From: Bacteroidota bacterium
GTDB taxonomy: Bacteria > Bacteroidota > Bacteroidia > Chitinophagales > Chitinophagaceae
Reading direction: 5' to 3'
Length of the DNA stretch: 5,589 nt
NCBI GenBank assembly: GCA_025361325.1
Contig: JANYAL010000128.1
Coordinates: 1 to 5,589 of the forward strand
Shown here piece after piece: positions 1-5,589 of the stretch. A program made the position numbers and the translations under genes. Below the pieces are notes generated by a model. That model had not been told where the DNA came from. It did no database searches and saw only the letters and a list, made by a program, of their open reading frames with translations. Positions within the stretch are counted from its first letter, which is position 1. Every line of letters starts with the position of its first letter.

Positions 1-173
1 GCACTCAGTGAATGTATGATCTGGGAGAATACTTCTTTGCCCACACCACTTTCCCCGTTGATGAGTACGCTCAGGTCGGTAGCAGCTACCTGTACGGCCA
101 CATTCAATGCATGGTTGAGGGCCGGGGAGTTTCCAATGATGCCGAAGCGGTTCTTGATTGCTTGTAAGTCCAT
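1..173 (-). CDS. Sigma-54-interacting AAA+ transcriptional activator, N-terminal fragment (partial at window edge)
   Basis: Only the first 57 codons are in the window; the gene continues beyond base 1. The translation begins MDLQAIKNRFGIIGNSPAL and reaches a Walker A motif, GESGVGKE, at residues 40-47. The combination of an early 'GxSPA' segment and GESGxGKE is the signature of the central domain of bacterial enhancer-binding proteins, which use ATP hydrolysis to open promoters bound by sigma-54 RNA polymerase. The AAA+ domain starts within about 10 residues of the ATG, so there is no N-terminal receiver, GAF or PAS domain. The activator is therefore either unregulated in cis or controlled by a partner protein. 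The ATG at 171-173 is the start that keeps the whole domain. It lies 90 nt downstream of miaB in the same direction, so co-transcription is plausible. From memory, this miaB-activator adjacency recurs in Bacteroidota, often followed by lptE. The C-terminal DNA-binding region cannot be seen. Confidence 0.88.
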   Translation of the reverse strand, partial: MDLQAIKNRFGIIGNSPALNHALNVAVQVAATDLSVLINGESGVGKEVFSQIIHSLS

Positions 174-184
174 ATTAAGTTAAA

Positions 185-207
185 CCCCCTCCGCTCCCGG
201 TCGGGGG
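185..207 (-). other. GC-rich inverted repeat in the leader of the sigma-54 activator gene
   Basis: A run of five C (185-189) and a run of five G (203-207) flank a 13-nt GC-rich loop, in an otherwise AT-rich spacer. On the minus strand this gives a short stem ending 11 nt before the activator ATG, with a purine-rich GGAGG-containing segment inside the repeat. It could weaken read-through from miaB, shape ribosome access to the activator start, or do nothing. The T-rich run expected of an intrinsic terminator is poor: on the minus strand only TTT follows the stem. I therefore do not call it a terminator. Confidence 0.3.
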
Positions 208-227
208 AACTTTTGGGTATAATTATT

Positions 228-266
228 AAAATTAATTTTCAATATTGAATGACTAAACCTGGTTTA
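228..266. repeat. Cluster of short palindromes at the 3' end of miaB
   Basis: Three perfect short inverted repeats sit close together. AAAATTAATTTT is at 228-239, TTCAATATTGAA at 238-249 (overlapping the first by two bases), and TAAACC-T-GGTTTA at 254-266, whose last three bases are the miaB stop codon. All are AT-rich with little or no loop, so they would be weak RNA hairpins. They could be dyad sites for a DNA-binding protein, or the chance product of base composition. No function can be assigned from sequence alone. Confidence 0.35.
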
Positions 267-1748
267 TTGAATATTCTGTTGTTGTTTTAAATACGCTTTG
301 TGCTGAAAGTGTAGGTTCTCCTTCACGGACGGGGTAGTTATCTTTCCGATGAGCGTCCCTGAAGTACAGCTTTCGACTTTTATATAAACATATTCTCCTT
401 TTTGGTGATCCCCTTTGGGAAATACCACTACTTTATTCTGATCATTCCTTCCAAACAGATCAGCATCGCTTTTTTTGGAATGTCCCTCTATCAGTACCTT
501 AAATGTCTTACCCACGTCCTTTTGCATGCTTTCGAGCGAATGAATACGGTGCAGGTCAATGATCTCCTGTAATCTCCGTTTCTTAACTTCAGGTGGAATA
601 TCATCCTCAAACCTTCTTTCTGCCAGGGTGCCTGGCCTCTCACTATAAAAGTACATATAGGCCAGGTCGTACCGGCAATATTCCATCAAACTGAGGGACT
701 GCCGGTGGTCTTCCTCAGTCTCAGTACAGAACCCGGTGATCATATCTGTGGACAAGCCACAATCAGGGATCAGTTCCCTGATCCGGTCAACCTTGGCCAC
801 ATACCACTCCCGGCTGTAGGTACGGTTCATCAGTTGGAGTATCCTGCTGCTGCCGCTTTGTACGGGGAGGTGGATATAGTTGCAGATATTCTCATATTTT
901 ACCATAGTATGCAACACATCATCCGTGATATCCTTAGGGTGCGAGGTGGAAAAACGTACCCTCAGCCTGGGGTCTATCCGGGCTACTCTTTCAAGGAGCA
1001 TGGCAAAAGAAACGGCCCCGGCCCCCTTTGTACCAGGAATCCAATGATAACTATCAACATTCTGTCCCAGCAGGGTAACTTCACGGTATCCTGTATCGAA
1101 TAAATCCCTGCATTCATGAAGGATGGAATCGGCATCGCGGCTTCTTTCCCTTCCCCGTGTAAAAGGCACCACACAGAAAGAACACATGTTATTGCATCCA
1201 CGCATGATACTTACAAATGCATTGACGCCATTGCTGTTCAATCGTAAGGGGGAAATATCGGCATAAGTCTCATCCCGGCTCAACAAAACATTCACGGCCT
1301 TCTGCCCCGATTCTGCATCCTCAATCAATGAGGGCAGGCTCCTGTAAGAATCCGGGCCTACAACGATATCCACCAGTTTCTCTTTTTCAATTAATGTTGC
1401 TTTAAGCCTTTCTGCCATACAGCCCAACACACCAACCAGTAAACCCGGTCTGGCTTTTTTAAGTTTACTGAATGTATGCAGCCGCTTCCTTATGGTCTCC
1501 TCTGCTTTTTCACGTATGGAGCAGGTATTTACAAAGACAATGTCGGCCGCTTCTATCTTAGAAGTTGATCCATAACCATTATCTACCAGGATAGAGGCAA
1601 CCACTTCACTATCCGCAAAGTTCATAGCACATCCATAGCTTTCTATATAAAAATGCTTTTTATTTACATTTAAGGCCATTTCAAAAGGGGTATAGTTCTC
1701 TCCCTGCCTGGCTTCGTCATGTTCTTTGTAGGTTGCCTGATGCAACAT
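264..1748 (-). CDS. miaB: tRNA-2-methylthio-N6-dimethylallyladenosine synthase MiaB (radical SAM methylthiotransferase)
   Basis: This 494-residue enzyme converts i6A37 to ms2i6A37 in tRNAs that read codons starting with U, using S-adenosylmethionine and two 4Fe-4S clusters in the cytoplasm. All three expected domains are present. The N-terminal methylthiotransferase domain (about 32-145) has the auxiliary-cluster cysteines C40 (ESYGC), C76 ([10 protein letters not shown]) and C110 (LGCMAER). The radical SAM domain (about 175-400) has the CxxxCxxC triad C185, C189 and C192 in [11 protein letters not shown], followed by the [10 protein letters not shown] segment. The TRAM RNA-binding domain (about 411-474) contains the [12 protein letters not shown] segment. 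MiaB is favoured over its relatives MtaB and RimO by the [20 protein letters not shown] signature and the N-terminal motifs. The ATG at 1746-1748 is preferred because the residues before M24 include an EARQGE segment that I recall from Bacteroidota MiaB proteins. The Q-rich 20-residue tail after TRAM looks dispensable. The frame is intact with no missing key residue. Confidence 0.97.
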   Translation of the reverse strand: MLHQATYKEHDEARQGENYTPFEMALNVNKKHFYIESYGCAMNFADSEVVASILVDNGYGSTSKIEAADIVFVNTCSIREKAEETIRKRLHTFSKLKKARPGLLVGVLGCMAERLKATLIEKEKLVDIVVGPDSYRSLPSLIEDAESGQKAVNVLLSRDETYADISPLRLNSNGVNAFVSIMRGCNNMCSFCVVPFTRGRERSRDADSILHECRDLFDTGYREVTLLGQNVDSYHWIPGTKGAGAVSFAMLLERVARIDPRLRVRFSTSHPKDITDDVLHTMVKYENICNYIHLPVQSGSSRILQLMNRTYSREWYVAKVDRIRELIPDCGLSTDMITGFCTETEEDHRQSLSLMEYCRYDLAYMYFYSERPGTLAERRFEDDIPPEVKKRRLQEIIDLHRIHSLESMQKDVGKTFKVLIEGHSKKSDADLFGRNDQNKVVVFPKGDHQKGEYVYIKVESCTSGTLIGKITTPSVKENLHFQHKAYLKQQQNIQ

Positions 1749-1771
1749 ATATCAACTAGATTTTGGAGGAG

Positions 1772-1779
1772 CAAATATA
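1772..1779 (-). promoter_or_regulatory. Candidate miaB promoter, -7 box TATATTTG
   Basis: On the minus strand TATATTTG matches the Bacteroidota -7 consensus TAnnTTTG exactly. It would place the transcription start around 1764-1766, about 17 nt before the miaB ATG. No good TTG or TTTG -33 element lies at the usual 17-23 nt upstream, so support comes from one box and its position only. A GCTCCTCC pyrimidine run follows the box; no Shine-Dalgarno sequence precedes the ATG, as is common in this phylum. Confidence 0.45.
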
Positions 1780-1850
1780 ATATAAAGGTTCATACTTATG
1801 ACAGGATGGCAGCAGTAATTTCATTGTTTAACAAGGGTTTGGACGTATTA

Positions 1851-1884
1851 TTTGACCTTTTATGATCGGGAAAGCGTAAATTTA
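1851..1884 (+). promoter_or_regulatory. Candidate promoter for the plus-strand three-gene cluster
   Basis: TTTG at 1851-1854 and TAAATTTA at 1877-1884 are separated by 22 nt. They fit the Bacteroidota -33 (TTG/TTTG) and -7 (TAnnTTTG) elements with one mismatch, the final base being A instead of G. Transcription would begin near 1891-1893, leaving a leader of about 50 nt before the ATG at 1942. No comparable pair is seen in the short gaps before the next two genes, so this is the best candidate for driving all three. Confidence 0.4.
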
Positions 1885-1908
1885 CTTTTTGCTTCTTTTT
1901 TCTACAGG

Positions 1909-1922
1909 CCGGGCTGCTCCGG
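1909..1922 (+). other. Small GC-rich hairpin in the leader of the phosphatase-like gene
   Basis: CCGG at 1909-1912 can pair with CCGG at 1919-1922, and a G-U pair (1913 with 1918) extends this to five pairs closing a CTGC tetraloop. It sits 19 nt before the start codon, in the leader predicted from the candidate promoter. It is followed by an A-rich AAAATAAA stretch of the kind that replaces a Shine-Dalgarno site in Bacteroidota. It might tune translation or message stability, but it is short enough to be chance. Confidence 0.22.
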
Positions 1923-1941
1923 AAAATAAACCCTTCTATTT

Positions 1942-2421
1942 ATGAGTATTAATCTTTATATCGTTCGTCATGGTAAAATAAATACCGATGAAAAGAACAG
2001 GTCTGAATACCTTCATCTTAATGAAGAAGGAAAAGCTTTCGCTGCCTATCTCGAAAGGCTTTTCAAGGATATTTACTTTGATCATATCTTTTACCAATGC
2101 ATCGATATAAAGACAACTGATCCGTATAACAGGTGCCGGTCTACCATACAGGGGCTTAAAGGCGTGAAGCAGGAATTCAATAAACCCCAGATGAGTAAAT
2201 CATTTGAAATGTTGAATAAAGAGGGCTCAGGTGTGCAGAATGTAATGGTCTGTTTCCGGGCAGAGGGGTTTAATGTGATGAGCAACATCATTATGCCTAA
2301 ATCTGAGGAAGAATTCAACAAGGATTATAACCGGATATTTCATTATAGATTCAGTTCAAACCGTTATCGCTTTATCAGTAAAAAGACTGCAGATGAACTG
2401 GAACTGAACAAAATAGAATAA
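1942..2421 (+). CDS. Histidine phosphatase superfamily-like protein, second catalytic His apparently lost
   Basis: This 159-residue protein has no signal peptide or membrane segment and is probably cytoplasmic. Its N-terminus, INLYIVRHGKI, carries the RHG phosphohistidine motif (R9, H10, G11). An L-N-E-E-G segment (26-30) matches the family's 'LT..G' step. FDHIFYQCIDIKTTDPYNRC (46-65) corresponds to the 'FD.IysSpl.Ra..TA' region, with arginines 64 and 66 nearby. In the family, a later strand ends in a second catalytic His ('vlvVgH'). Here the matching strand reads VMVCFRAEGFN (101-111), with R106 where that His is expected and no other His nearby. The length suits a small SixA-like phosphatase. 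It may be a catalytically weak or pseudo-enzyme used for phosphoprotein or ligand binding, or a distinct small Bacteroidota subfamily; its substrate is unknown. The ATG at 1942 is the only start that keeps the RHG strand. It begins a tight run of three genes. Confidence 0.72.
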   Translation: MSINLYIVRHGKINTDEKNRSEYLHLNEEGKAFAAYLERLFKDIYFDHIFYQCIDIKTTDPYNRCRSTIQGLKGVKQEFNKPQMSKSFEMLNKEGSGVQNVMVCFRAEGFNVMSNIIMPKSEEEFNKDYNRIFHYRFSSNRYRFISKKTADELELNKIE

Positions 2422-2441
2422 ACCAATAAAATTTCTATCGC

Positions 2442-4331
2442 ATGATGTCATGCAGCAGGATTGCCGCTTTAGCCTGTTCTCTACTTTTCATACAGGCAGC
2501 ATATTCCCAGTCACTCTTCCTCAACACTTCTACCATGGCCGCCCGGGAAAAACAGACCCGTACGGATGACGGCAGACCAGGCATCAGGTACTGGCAGAAT
2601 GGCGCAGATTATGATATACATGTTACTTTCGATCCGGCCACGAATATCCTGTCCGGGGAGGAAACATTCGTCTATTCCAACAATAGTCCTGATACCCTCA
2701 GGCGCATCATCTTAAGGCTGTACCCTGATTTTTACAAAAAGGGAGTTAGCCGCATCACCCCGGTGGCAGATAAGGACCTGGGAGATGGGGTTAGCCTGGA
2801 AGAACTGAGAATTGGAGAAGAAACCATACCTACATTACCGTCTAATAGTAAAGCATACCACACCAATACCAATCTTACCGTATTGCCGGAAAAAGCAATA
2901 CTGCCGAACAGTCAGACCAGTTTCTTTGTTAAATGGCATTATACTGTAAATACCGGTTCGCAGGTTCGGACAGGCAGGGTGGACAGCGGGTCTTATTTTA
3001 TCGCCTATTTTTTTCCACGTATAGCTGTATATGACGATATGGACGGCTGGGACGACTGGAGTTATAATGGCGTGCAGGAATTCTACAATGATTTCGGTAA
3101 TTTCAGGGTAGGTATCACCGTTCCGAAGAATTATATGGTCTGGGCCACCGGGGAGCGGCAGAATGCTTCTGATAACCTGGGTGAGAGGGTGTTGCAACGT
3201 TTGCACCAGGCTGACGTTACTGATAAGATCGTTCATGTCATTGATTCTACAGACTACATTAATCATACTGTCTTTGCACCAAAAGCTACTGGCCTCTGGC
3301 AATTCCAGGCAAAAAATATTAGTGATTTTTCTTTTGCCATCAGTGACCACTACCTGTGGGACGCCAGTTCTGTGCTGGTAGACTCTGTGAAGCCTAGAAG
3401 AACACTGGTGAGTGCGGCTTATAACCCTATTCACAAGGATTATTTTGATGTGGCGGACCAGGCAAACAGGTCCGTTTATTATATGAGCCATTACTATCCC
3501 AGGGTTCCCTTCCCTTTCCCGCAGATCACTGTATTTGACGGGACCAGTCAGATGGAATACCCGATGATGGTCAACGACAATCCCACGTCAACACACAAGG
3601 ATGCAGTTCAACTCACTTCACATGAGATCTTTCACAGTTATTTCCCATTCTATATGGGCATCAATGAAACACAATATGCCTGGATGGATGAAGGATGGGC
3701 CACCATCGGTGAATCGGTGATATCCCCCCTGATGGGTGAACCGGAGGATGAGGGCATTTTCAGCAAGACCCGTTTTGAGCGTATCTCAGGTACTGATAAG
3801 GATATACCGCTTATAGTAAACACCAAACTGTATGATAGCCCTGCCTATATCAGTAATTCATATGGCAAGGGCGGTATTTGTTACTGGGTATTGCAGGATA
3901 TGCTGGGGGATTCCCTCTATTTCAAAGCCCTGCACCTGTACATGAACGACTGGCATGGGAAACATCCCATCCCCAGCGATTTCTTCAATAGTTTCAACCG
4001 TGCAACCGGGCGTAACCTGAATTGGTTCTGGCAAAAATGGTTCTATGACTGGGTTTATCCTGACCTGGGCATTACGCAGGTAGTAGAGCGGAAAGGAACG
4101 GTAACCATTACAATAAAGAATAAAGGCGGACTGCCTTTGCCGGTCTTCCTAACTATTGATACCGGTACCGGCAAGCCGCTAAAGCTTCATTTTGGAGTTG
4201 ATGTGTGGGCAACGGGAAAACAGGAATTCACCGTAATATATGCCCGCCCCGGTAAGATCCGGTCCATTCAATTGGGGAATGACTTTGTACCGGATAAGAA
4301 CAAAGAAGATAATACCTGGAAATTTAAATAA
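2442..4331 (+). CDS. Secreted M1-family (gluzincin) zinc metallopeptidase
   Basis: This 629-residue protein belongs to the M1 aminopeptidase family, which removes residues from peptide N-termini using one zinc ion. A Sec signal peptide is visible (R6, hydrophobic 8-20, probable cleavage after AYS or SQS near 21-24), so it acts in the periplasm or outside the cell. An M1-type N-terminal beta domain (about 55-280, including the RIILRLYPDFY segment) precedes the catalytic domain. The zinc site is complete: HEIFH at 394-398 and E417 in WMDEGWATIGE, with 18 residues between, so H394 and H398 with E417 bind zinc and E395 is the catalytic base. SQMEYPMM (369-376) replaces the classical GAMEN motif, and Y474 in SNSYGKGG fits the transition-state tyrosine. 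The C-terminal domain (from about 545) is short and beta-rich, with no sorting domain obvious. Two adjacent Met codons (2442 and 2445) could both serve as start. It begins 20 nt after the phosphatase-like gene. Preferred substrate cannot be read from sequence. Confidence 0.93.
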   Translation: MMSCSRIAALACSLLFIQAAYSQSLFLNTSTMAAREKQTRTDDGRPGIRYWQNGADYDIHVTFDPATNILSGEETFVYSNNSPDTLRRIILRLYPDFYKKGVSRITPVADKDLGDGVSLEELRIGEETIPTLPSNSKAYHTNTNLTVLPEKAILPNSQTSFFVKWHYTVNTGSQVRTGRVDSGSYFIAYFFPRIAVYDDMDGWDDWSYNGVQEFYNDFGNFRVGITVPKNYMVWATGERQNASDNLGERVLQRLHQADVTDKIVHVIDSTDYINHTVFAPKATGLWQFQAKNISDFSFAISDHYLWDASSVLVDSVKPRRTLVSAAYNPIHKDYFDVADQANRSVYYMSHYYPRVPFPFPQITVFDGTSQMEYPMMVNDNPTSTHKDAVQLTSHEIFHSYFPFYMGINETQYAWMDEGWATIGESVISPLMGEPEDEGIFSKTRFERISGTDKDIPLIVNTKLYDSPAYISNSYGKGGICYWVLQDMLGDSLYFKALHLYMNDWHGKHPIPSDFFNSFNRATGRNLNWFWQKWFYDWVYPDLGITQVVERKGTVTITIKNKGGLPLPVFLTIDTGTGKPLKLHFGVDVWATGKQEFTVIYARPGKIRSIQLGNDFVPDKNKEDNTWKFK

Positions 4332-4336
4332 CGACT

Positions 4337-5539
4337 ATGCTTAAAAGAATTGGATGGGGAATACTCTTATTGAGTGGCATCATGGGATCCTGCAGCAAAA
4401 ACAATACCAGTGCTCCCGTGATACCTGTGCTTCCTTTAACACAGGCATCTTTGCCCTACCGGGGTGCAGATCTTTCCGCGCTGCCCGAAGTGGAATCAAC
4501 GGGAACACGGTTTTATGACAGCAGTGGCAACACTGCTGATGCGCTTAGCATCATGAAACAACAAGGTATGAACCTGGTCCGCCTGAGAATATGGAATTCC
4601 CCTGCAACGGTACATTGCGGTCTGCCCGAAGTGGAAAGCATGGCGCAACGTATCAAGGCAGCGGGGCTGAACTGGTGGCTCGACTTTCATTACAGCGACA
4701 CCTGGGCCGACCCCGGCAATCAGACCATACCCCTCGCCTGGCAGTCGCTGTCCTATGCAGTTTTACTGGATAGTGTGTACGCATACACGTACCGGGTAAT
4801 GAATGAACTCAAGACCAGGAACTGCCTGCCTGCCATGGTCCAGATCGGTAATGAGACAAACAGCGGTATGCTCTGGAACTTCGGAAAGGTGGGTGGGAGC
4901 TTCGATCCTAACTGGCCCCAGTTCGCAGCACTCGTAAAAAAAGGCATCGATGCGGTAAAGGCTGTTGATCCCAGTATAAAGATCATGCTACATTTTGCGG
5001 GTACCACAGGAGCTGCCTGGTTCTTCAATAATGTAAAAACACAGGGTATCCCTTATGATATCATTGGATTGTCATATTATTATTGGTGGCATAACCGTAC
5101 CCTGCCTCAATTGAAGCAGGACCTGGATTCTCTAGCTATCAATTTTAATAAAGACATTTTCATTGCCGAGACCGCTTACCCCTTCACACTGGGATGGAAT
5201 GATTATACCAATAATTCCGTGGGGAATACCAGCCAGTTGCTGCCAGGCTATGATGCCACACCGAGCGGGCAACTGAATTACCTAACTGACCTGCGAACGG
5301 TAATTCATAATGTAACGGGTAACCACGGACTGGGATTCTGCTACTGGGAACCGGAATGGGTAGCGTTCAGGGGTCCAACTGCAACCAATGGCTCCACCTG
5401 GGAGAACCTGACTTTGTTCGACTTCAGCAATAAAGCGCTCCCGGCCCTAAAAGCTTTTACATCGCGTATAAATTTTTATTTAATAGTTTTAATCCTTTTA
5501 TTGGGTATATCATGCCATAAGATAACAGTACATTATTAA
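4337..5539 (+). CDS. GH53 arabinogalactan endo-beta-1,4-galactanase, predicted lipoprotein with anomalous C-terminal tail
   Basis: This 400-residue glycoside hydrolase cuts beta-1,4-galactan, the side chain of pectin type I arabinogalactan, by a retaining mechanism. A lipoprotein signal peptide (hydrophobic 6-18, lipobox-like IMGSC with C19) is followed by a short Ser/Thr/Pro/Asn-rich linker, so the enzyme is probably membrane-anchored. No acidic surface-export signal follows the Cys. The GH53 barrel runs from about 41 (YRGADLSALPEVE) to 374. It contains VRLRIW (81-86), LDFHYSDTWADPG (115-127), the acid/base E173 in QIGNETNSG, GLSYYYWWH (244-252), the nucleophile E278 in IAETAYPF, and CYWEPEW (335-341). 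The enzyme should be active. It starts 5 nt after the M1 peptidase stop, which implies co-transcription. The barrel normally ends near ALPALKAF (367-374). The remaining 26 residues are hydrophobic and unlike the family; they are listed separately. No carbohydrate-binding module is present. Confidence 0.93.
   Translation: MLKRIGWGILLLSGIMGSCSKNNTSAPVIPVLPLTQASLPYRGADLSALPEVESTGTRFYDSSGNTADALSIMKQQGMNLVRLRIWNSPATVHCGLPEVESMAQRIKAAGLNWWLDFHYSDTWADPGNQTIPLAWQSLSYAVLLDSVYAYTYRVMNELKTRNCLPAMVQIGNETNSGMLWNFGKVGGSFDPNWPQFAALVKKGIDAVKAVDPSIKIMLHFAGTTGAAWFFNNVKTQGIPYDIIGLSYYYWWHNRTLPQLKQDLDSLAINFNKDIFIAETAYPFTLGWNDYTNNSVGNTSQLLPGYDATPSGQLNYLTDLRTVIHNVTGNHGLGFCYWEPEWVAFRGPTATNGSTWENLTLFDFSNKALPALKAFTSRINFYLIVLILLLGISCHKITVHY
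5459..5539 (+). other. AT-rich C-terminal extension of the GH53 gene resembling a second lipoprotein signal peptide
   Basis: Codons 375-400 read TSRINFYLIVLILLLGISCHK followed by a short tail and TAA. The stretch has a basic start, an uninterrupted hydrophobic core and an LGISC lipobox-like end (C393 at 5513-5515), the order expected of a lipoprotein signal peptide. By my count the bases 5461-5539 are 18 of 79 G or C, against 29 of 60 in the preceding 5401-5460. The composition thus changes where the GH53 fold should end. The tail could be read-through into an intergenic or neighbouring-gene leader after loss of the original stop, the scar of a deletion that joined GH53 to another lipoprotein gene, or a genuine C-terminal membrane anchor. 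T-rich DNA also yields hydrophobic residues by chance. Confidence 0.45.
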
Positions 5540-5589
5540 TTGCTGCTGAGGAATTCTCATATTTAATTTGGGAGCCTTTTTCATAATTG

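Noticed and set aside
185..217. C5/G5 inverted repeat followed by AACTTTTGGG on the plus strand, considered as an intrinsic terminator
   Set aside because: The stem is only five pairs with a long loop and the T run is four. No plus-strand gene ends upstream of it, and read on the minus strand it is followed by the activator start codon.
705..1103. A 132-codon plus-strand open frame opposite miaB
   Set aside because: It overlaps the radical SAM core of miaB, and its translation has no recognisable family feature.
1924..2444. Similar AATAAA...TTCTAT leaders just before the starts at 1942 and 2442, considered as a shared regulatory motif
   Set aside because: The similarity is in low-complexity A/T-rich sequence typical of Bacteroidota translation starts, and the alignment needs a one-base gap.
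2835..3491. A 218-codon open frame on the minus strand, opposite the M1 peptidase gene
   Set aside because: It lies wholly antisense to a strongly supported M1 gene, and its translation shows no domain or coherent motif.
4753..5028. A 91-codon minus-strand open frame opposite the GH53 gene
   Set aside because: It is antisense to the catalytic barrel of a clear GH53 enzyme and has no start-site or domain support.
5547..5559. TGAG-GAATT-CTCA hairpin shortly after the GH53 stop, considered as a terminator
   Set aside because: The stem has four pairs and the T-rich run (5576-5581) is too far away to form an intrinsic terminator with it.
5568..5572. ATTTG near the right edge, considered as a -7 promoter box for a following gene
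   Set aside because: The bases before it give TTAATTTG and not TAnnTTTG, no -33 element is convincing, and the downstream gene is outside the window.

Overview
The window looks like chromosomal DNA from the phylum Bacteroidota, most likely a relative of Chitinophaga or Niastella (Chitinophagaceae). The reasons are the miaB/sigma-54-activator neighbourhood, A/T-rich leaders without Shine-Dalgarno sites, TAnnTTTG-type promoter boxes, and the style of the secreted M1 peptidase and GH53 lipoprotein. The genus is an inference; the phylum is fairly secure.

Layout. Two genes lie on the minus strand. First, running off the left edge, is the N-terminus of a sigma-54-interacting AAA+ transcriptional activator (1-173). 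Upstream of it in the same direction is a complete miaB (264-1748), the radical-SAM tRNA methylthiotransferase. A 193-bp divergent intergenic region (1749-1941) carries a candidate promoter facing each way. Three closely spaced plus-strand genes follow: a short histidine-phosphatase-like protein (1942-2421), a secreted M1-family zinc metallopeptidase (2442-4331) and a GH53 endo-beta-1,4-galactanase lipoprotein (4337-5539). Gaps of 20 and 5 nt and the absence of a visible promoter between them suggest one transcript.

How the genes work together. The left half is housekeeping: tRNA modification next to a regulator. The right half joins a probably cytoplasmic degenerate phosphatase-fold protein to two exported hydrolases, one for peptides and one for pectic galactan. 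No SusC/SusD pair is visible inside the window, so this is not demonstrably a polysaccharide utilisation locus.

The most notable oddities are two. The GH53 reading frame runs past its expected end into an abruptly AT-rich stretch that encodes something resembling a second lipoprotein signal peptide. The histidine-phosphatase-like protein keeps its RHG motif but seems to have lost the second catalytic histidine. I saw no RNA gene, CRISPR array, insertion sequence or clearly new multi-gene system.
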